Both the position numbers and the translations under genes were made by a program. Positions 60,075 to 64,000 of a stretch of 64,000 nt of DNA are shown here, piece by piece (positions within the stretch are counted from its first letter, which is position 1; the number at the start of each line of letters is the position of its first letter). The notes under the pieces were generated by a model that saw only the letters and a list, made by a program, of their open reading frames with translations, was not told the DNA's origin and ran no database searches. Origin of the DNA: Lachnoclostridium sp. An76 (GTDB lineage: Bacteria; Bacillota; Clostridia; Lachnospirales; Lachnospiraceae); the NCBI RefSeq assembly GCF_002161355.1, contig NZ_NFHL01000007.1:62001-126000 (forward strand), in the 5' to 3' direction.

Positions 60075-63000
60075 ATGAAGAAAAAAGCGTTGAGAAAAGA
60101 TTTTTATATGGAGATCCGGCGCAGCCTCGGGCGTTTTCTTTCCATCTTTTTTATCGTGGCGATCGGGTGCGCCTTTTTCTCAGGGATCCGCGCTTCGGAG
60201 CCGGATATGCGGTATTCGGGGGACGAGTATTTTGACAATAAGAACATGATGGATATCCAGGTGATCAGTACTATGGGGCTTACAGAGGAAGATGTAAGCG
60301 CCATTGAGGCTGTGGACGGGATCGAGTATGCGGAAGGGGGATATTCTTCGGATCTGCTCTGCACAGACGGGGCGAATCAGATCGTAGTCCATGTGATGGC
60401 AATGCTCCCGACGATGAACCAGGTACAGCTTGAAGAGGGCAGGATGCCTGAAGCGGAAAATGAGTGTGTGCTGGATGTGGATTATCTGGCGGAGAGCGAC
60501 CTGGAGATCGGGGATACGGTCACCTTTTCCAGCGGCACAGAGGATGAGGTCACGGACGCCCTTGTGACGGATACATTTACCATAACAGGTGCTGTGAGCA
60601 GTCCCAATTATATTTCCTTCCAGAGGGGGAGCACAACGATCGGGAACGGAAGTGTGAGTGCGTTTGCCTATGTGACGGAAGACGCGTTTGCCCTGGATGT
60701 CTACACGGAGATCTACGCCCAGGTGGAAGGCGCGGCGGAGCTGACTGCATTCACTGACAAATATGACGACAAAGTGTCAGCGGCGCTTGAAAATGTAGAA
60801 GCGATCAAAGGAGAAAGGCAGGAAGCCCGGTATGAGGATGTCGTGGGAGAGGCGCAGGAAGCCCTCGCCGACGCGGAGCAGGAAGTGGCCGACGCGGAGA
60901 CGGAATTAGAGGAAGGCAGGGCGGAAGCAGAAGCAGAGCTGGCGGACGGACGGGCAAAGCTCGAGGATGCGCAGGCAGAGCTGGACAGCGGGAAGAGCCA
61001 GCTGGAGACATCCCGGGCCCAGATCGAAGCGAACCGGCAGCAATTGAACGACAGCCAGGCAGAAGTGGATCAGGGCACTGCGGAGCTGAACGCGAATATT
61101 GAGACGCTGAACACCCAGATCGATCAGCTCAATGCGGCAAAAGAGCAGTACAATGCGCTGGCAGCAAGCGGCCAGACTGACGATGTGACGATGGCGACGC
61201 TCCAGGCGCTGTACGCGCAGATCCAGAGTGGGGAGACGGCTGTCGCACAGGCGCAGTCCCAGATCGATGCCGCGAAGGCACAGCTTATCTCTGCCCAGGA
61301 GCAGATCAACAGCGGATGGGCACAGCTGGAAGCTGGGGAGCAGCAGCTTGCCGAAGCAGAAGCGGAGATTGCGTCCGGAGAGCAGGAGCTGGCAGACGGA
61401 TGGGAAGAATACTATGAGGGCGAGGCGGAAGCCCAGGCGGAGATCGCGGATGGTGAACAGCAGATCGAGGAAGCAAAGCAGGAGCTCGCGGATGCGGAGG
61501 AAGAGATACAGAACCTGGAGAAACCGGAATGGTATGTGTATGACAGGAGCAATCTTCCCGATTATACAGGGTATGGCGAAAACGCGGACAGGATGCGAGC
61601 CATCGGGGAAGTGTTCCCGGTGATCTTCTTCCTTGTAGCAGCGCTGATCAGCCTGACGACCATGACCCGTATGGTGGAGGAGCAGAGGACTCTGATCGGT
61701 ACCTTCAAAGCGCTCGGGTACGAGAGGCATTCCATCGCGGGCAAGTATCTGGGGTATGCGCTCCTCGCCACTGTGACGGGAAGCGTGGTGGGTATCCTTT
61801 TTGGTGAAAAGGTATTCCCCTATATCATCATCACTGCGTATGGGATCATGTACCAGCATATGCATGAGCTTGCGCTGCCGTATAATATCCAGTACGGGTT
61901 CGGCGCGGCAGCGGCAGCGCTTGCTTCGACGCTGATCGCTACATTCCTTGCGTGCTTCCGGGAGCTGAAAGAGCAGGCAGCGGAGCTGATGCGGCCGCCT
62001 GCGCCGAAGCAGGGACAGAGAGTACTCCTGGAGAGAGTGCCATTCATATGGAAGAGGCTTAATTTCTCGTGGAAGGCGAGCGTCAGGAACCTTGTCCGCT
62101 ACAAGAAAAGGCTGTTTATGACGATCTTCGGGATCGGCGGCTGTATGGCCCTCATGCTGGTCGGGTTTGGGCTGAAAGATTCAATCTTTGCCATCGTGGA
62201 CATCCAGTACGGCGAGATCCAGCTCTATGACGGAAATATCATCCTCAGCGGAGACGCAGGGGAAGAAGATAAGGCGGAAGTATTGTCTACGGTCCGGGCG
62301 GACCGGGATGTGGACGGGGCGGCAGAGGGGCTTCTGACCCAGATTTCCGTCGGGAGCGGGGAAGAATGGCATGATGTATACCTGGACGTGCCGAAAGATG
62401 TGGAGAGCTTCCCGGAATACAATGTGCTCCAGAACCGGGTGACGAACGAAAAATATTACCTGGATGACGAGGGCGTGGCGCTTACGGAAAAGATGGCAAA
62501 GGAGCTGGATGTGGAGCCGGGGGATACGGTCACCATCCGCGATGAGGAACGGGGTGACATCACGGTAAAGATCAGCACAGTGTGCGAGAATTATATGGGA
62601 CATTATCTTTATATGACGCCTGCGTATTATGAAGAAGTATACGGGGAGACCCCGGATTATAACTGCATCTTCTATAAAACGGCGGACCGGAATACCGAGG
62701 AGGCGGAGCGTGTCGGAGAGGAGGCGCTGAAACTTCCGGGCGCGCTGAGCGTAAGCTATACAACAGATCTCCGGGAACAGGTGGATAACATGCTTGGTGC
62801 TCTGGACCTGGTCATCCTCGTGCTGATCGTCTCGGCGGGCATGCTCGCATTTGTCGTCCTGTACAATCTGAATAACATTTCCATCACAGAACGGAAGAGA
62901 GAGCTGGCGACCCTTAAAGTGCTGGGCTTCTATAACAACGAAGTCACAATGTATGTGTACAGAGAGAACATCGTGCTTACCATGCTCGGAGCCGTCTTCG

Positions 63001-63203
63001 GCGTACTAATGGGATGGATCCTCCATCGGTTTATCATCGTAACCGTAGAGATCGAATCCGTCATGTTCGGAAGGAATATCGATCTCAGCAGTTTTGTATT
63101 CGCATTCCTTCTCACAGTACTGTTCTCGTGCATTGTAAACGGGGCGATGTATTTTAAGATCAAAAAGATCGATATGGTAGAGTCACTGAAGAGTGTGGAA
63201 TAA
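60075..63203 (+). CDS. ABC transporter permease, FtsX type with long coiled-coil extracellular arm
   Basis: 1042 residues. One N-terminal helix (FLSIFFIVAIGCAFFSGIRA), an extracellular MacB-like domain, then a coiled coil of about 240 residues (ca. 265-480) rich in Ala, Glu and Gln with repeats such as AQAELDSGKSQLE and AEAEIASGEQELADG. FtsX domains follow near 515-650 and 925-1030, with a second extracellular domain between. The coiled coil likely reaches into the cell wall. With the upstream ATPase it would act as a mechanotransmission machine rather than a pump; partner unknown. Confidence 0.88.
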   Translation: MKKKALRKDFYMEIRRSLGRFLSIFFIVAIGCAFFSGIRASEPDMRYSGDEYFDNKNMMDIQVISTMGLTEEDVSAIEAVDGIEYAEGGYSSDLLCTDGANQIVVHVMAMLPTMNQVQLEEGRMPEAENECVLDVDYLAESDLEIGDTVTFSSGTEDEVTDALVTDTFTITGAVSSPNYISFQRGSTTIGNGSVSAFAYVTEDAFALDVYTEIYAQVEGAAELTAFTDKYDDKVSAALENVEAIKGERQEARYEDVVGEAQEALADAEQEVADAETELEEGRAEAEAELADGRAKLEDAQAELDSGKSQLETSRAQIEANRQQLNDSQAEVDQGTAELNANIETLNTQIDQLNAAKEQYNALAASGQTDDVTMATLQALYAQIQSGETAVAQAQSQIDAAKAQLISAQEQINSGWAQLEAGEQQLAEAEAEIASGEQELADGWEEYYEGEAEAQAEIADGEQQIEEAKQELADAEEEIQNLEKPEWYVYDRSNLPDYTGYGENADRMRAIGEVFPVIFFLVAALISLTTMTRMVEEQRTLIGTFKALGYERHSIAGKYLGYALLATVTGSVVGILFGEKVFPYIIITAYGIMYQHMHELALPYNIQYGFGAAAAALASTLIATFLACFRELKEQAAELMRPPAPKQGQRVLLERVPFIWKRLNFSWKASVRNLVRYKKRLFMTIFGIGGCMALMLVGFGLKDSIFAIVDIQYGEIQLYDGNIILSGDAGEEDKAEVLSTVRADRDVDGAAEGLLTQISVGSGEEWHDVYLDVPKDVESFPEYNVLQNRVTNEKYYLDDEGVALTEKMAKELDVEPGDTVTIRDEERGDITVKISTVCENYMGHYLYMTPAYYEEVYGETPDYNCIFYKTADRNTEEAERVGEEALKLPGALSVSYTTDLREQVDNMLGALDLVILVLIVSAGMLAFVVLYNLNNISITERKRELATLKVLGFYNNEVTMYVYRENIVLTMLGAVFGVLMGWILHRFIIVTVEIESVMFGRNIDLSSFVFAFLLTVLFSCIVNGAMYFKIKKIDMVESLKSVE

Positions 63204-63268
63204 AAAGTGCAAATAAAATGCAAGGGGTCTGACCCCCATGAACAGGGGTCAGACCCCTTGCACTTTTT
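63202..63268. terminator. Two-way hairpin with GGGGTCAGACCCC repeat
   Basis: TGCAAGGGGTCTGACCCC pairs with GGGGTCAGACCCCTTGCA across a 6- to 8-base loop; flanks AAAAAGTGC and GCACTTTTT supply T runs on both strands. It separates the ABC permease from pduL. Confidence 0.8.
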
Positions 63269-63908
63269 AACGATCTATCCCCGCCTGAAGTTCTTCTGCC
63301 CAATTCTGCAAACTGTATGTATGCCCGTTGAAGAGTTTGAGGATGACCCCGGTGGGATTGTCTTCATTGGCGAAGGCGTTCGCCTCATCCGTATCCACAT
63401 GCATGGCGAGCGAATAAGAAGGGCTGACTCTCACTACTACATCAGAGAAGATGAGAGAACGCTCATAACTCGTTGTGATAACGAATACGATATCATTGTC
63501 TTTTACATGGGCGCGGATGGCATCCACGGGATTCATATGGATATGGCGTTTCGCCACGATGACTCCTCTGGACAGCTCGATCTTCCCTTTCGGCCCGATC
63601 AGGGTGCACCCGGGCGTGCCTTTCAGGTCGCCGGACTGGCGGATTACGCTCTTGATGCCGAGCCGCCTTGCATCGGTCACGGAAATCTCTACCTGTGTTT
63701 CCTTACGGCACGGCCCCAGTATGACGACTTTTTCAAACCTTCCCTTCGGGCCCACGACAGTCAGGCGCTCTTTGCACGCATACTGCCCAGGCTGGCTTAA
63801 TTCTTTTGCAAATGTGGGCTTTGCGCCCGGCCCGAATAATGTTTCAAAATCCTCCTGCGTGATATGGATATGGCGCGCAGAAGTCTCGATGGGTATTGTC
63901 AGACTCAT
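63267..63908 (-). CDS. pduL: Phosphate propanoyltransferase / acyltransferase PduL
   Basis: 213 residues, two PduL half-domains, converting acyl-CoA to acyl-phosphate. Zinc-ligand histidines lie in SARHIHITQED near residue 11 and VAKRHIHMNPVDA in the second half. The first half contains ERLTVVGPKGRFEKVVILGP. No encapsulation peptide or other microcompartment genes are visible, so it may serve as a housekeeping phosphotransacylase. GAGGAG lies rather far (about 12 bases) from the ATG. Confidence 0.93.
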   Translation of the reverse strand: MSLTIPIETSARHIHITQEDFETLFGPGAKPTFAKELSQPGQYACKERLTVVGPKGRFEKVVILGPCRKETQVEISVTDARRLGIKSVIRQSGDLKGTPGCTLIGPKGKIELSRGVIVAKRHIHMNPVDAIRAHVKDNDIVFVITTSYERSLIFSDVVVRVSPSYSLAMHVDTDEANAFANEDNPTGVILKLFNGHTYSLQNWAEELQAGIDR

Positions 63909-64000
63909 AATTCATTTCACTCCTCACACTTTAAGATTTTAGCAGAATAAAGCGGGCGTGTAAAGCATGGGATGACGGATCATGCATACTTCCGGATCCT

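Noticed and set aside
1-64000. CRISPR arrays, insertion sequences, prophage
   Set aside because: No regularly spaced direct repeats, transposase, integrase or phage structural genes were seen.

Overview
The window reads as a chromosomal segment from an anaerobic, spore-forming Firmicute, most likely a Lachnospiraceae gut commensal. The evidence is a spoIIAA-spoIIAB-sigF-spoVAA-spoVAB sporulation locus, a T-box ahead of valS, a TPP riboswitch in a salvage-type thi operon, moderately high G+C coding DNA, strong AGGAGG ribosome binding sites, many ATGA stop/start overlaps, and an ssrA gene on its own strand. I do not assign a species.

Layout. 1-4.2 kb, minus strand: pncB, ddl, murF and the start of a Cof-type HAD phosphatase. 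4.4-12.8 kb, plus strand: rhaM, a secreted glucosaminidase, the valS T-box and valS, an LTA-synthase-type sulfatase, folC and a 44-residue acidic protein. 12.9-17.7 kb: a TPR membrane protein, then the sigma-F/SpoVA sporulation cluster including a 51-residue membrane protein. 17.9-24.3 kb: a fused ABC protein whose ATPase has lost its signature and Walker B region, an AEC transporter and a convergent GH31 glucosidase. 24.6-28.0 kb: a TetR regulator with a CrtI-like flavoprotein and a 2Fe-2S flavoreductase. 28.0-28.6 kb holds two large imperfect palindromes without genes. 28.7-30.5 kb: sdpRI with twin operators and an internally deleted HAD gene. 30.6-34.6 kb: a heterodimeric drug exporter with a MarR regulator. 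34.8-39.4 kb: an aminotransferase, an AraC regulator and a GH4 glycosidase operon. 39.8-45.0 kb: thiW-[TPP riboswitch]-thiM-thiE-HAD-thiD-cytX, a thiazole and HMP salvage operon. 45.1-47.8 kb: mscL, an NhaC antiporter and a C39-like peptidase. 47.9-49.5 kb: tRNA-Val and tRNA-Ala, an AT-rich stretch with a type I toxin-antitoxin locus, and two small proteins. 49.5-54.1 kb: a LanFEG-like ABC exporter facing a two-component system. 54.2-54.5 kb: tmRNA. 54.6-63.2 kb: a surface protein, a zinc-dependent phospholipase C family protein, a UMF1 transporter and a MacB/FtsX-type ABC pair. The window ends in a pduL gene.

The parts that seem least described are: (i) the unannotated type I toxin/antisense-RNA pair next to the tRNAs; (ii) two genes carrying clean in-frame internal deletions of their catalytic cores; (iii) the roughly 620-bp double palindrome at 28.0-28.6 kb; (iv) an 83-bp palindromic repeat present twice; (v) the three-gene TetR / CrtI-like / ferredoxin-reductase redox unit; and (vi) an unexplained structured leader before thiW. 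All calls come from reading the sequence; no database search was run.
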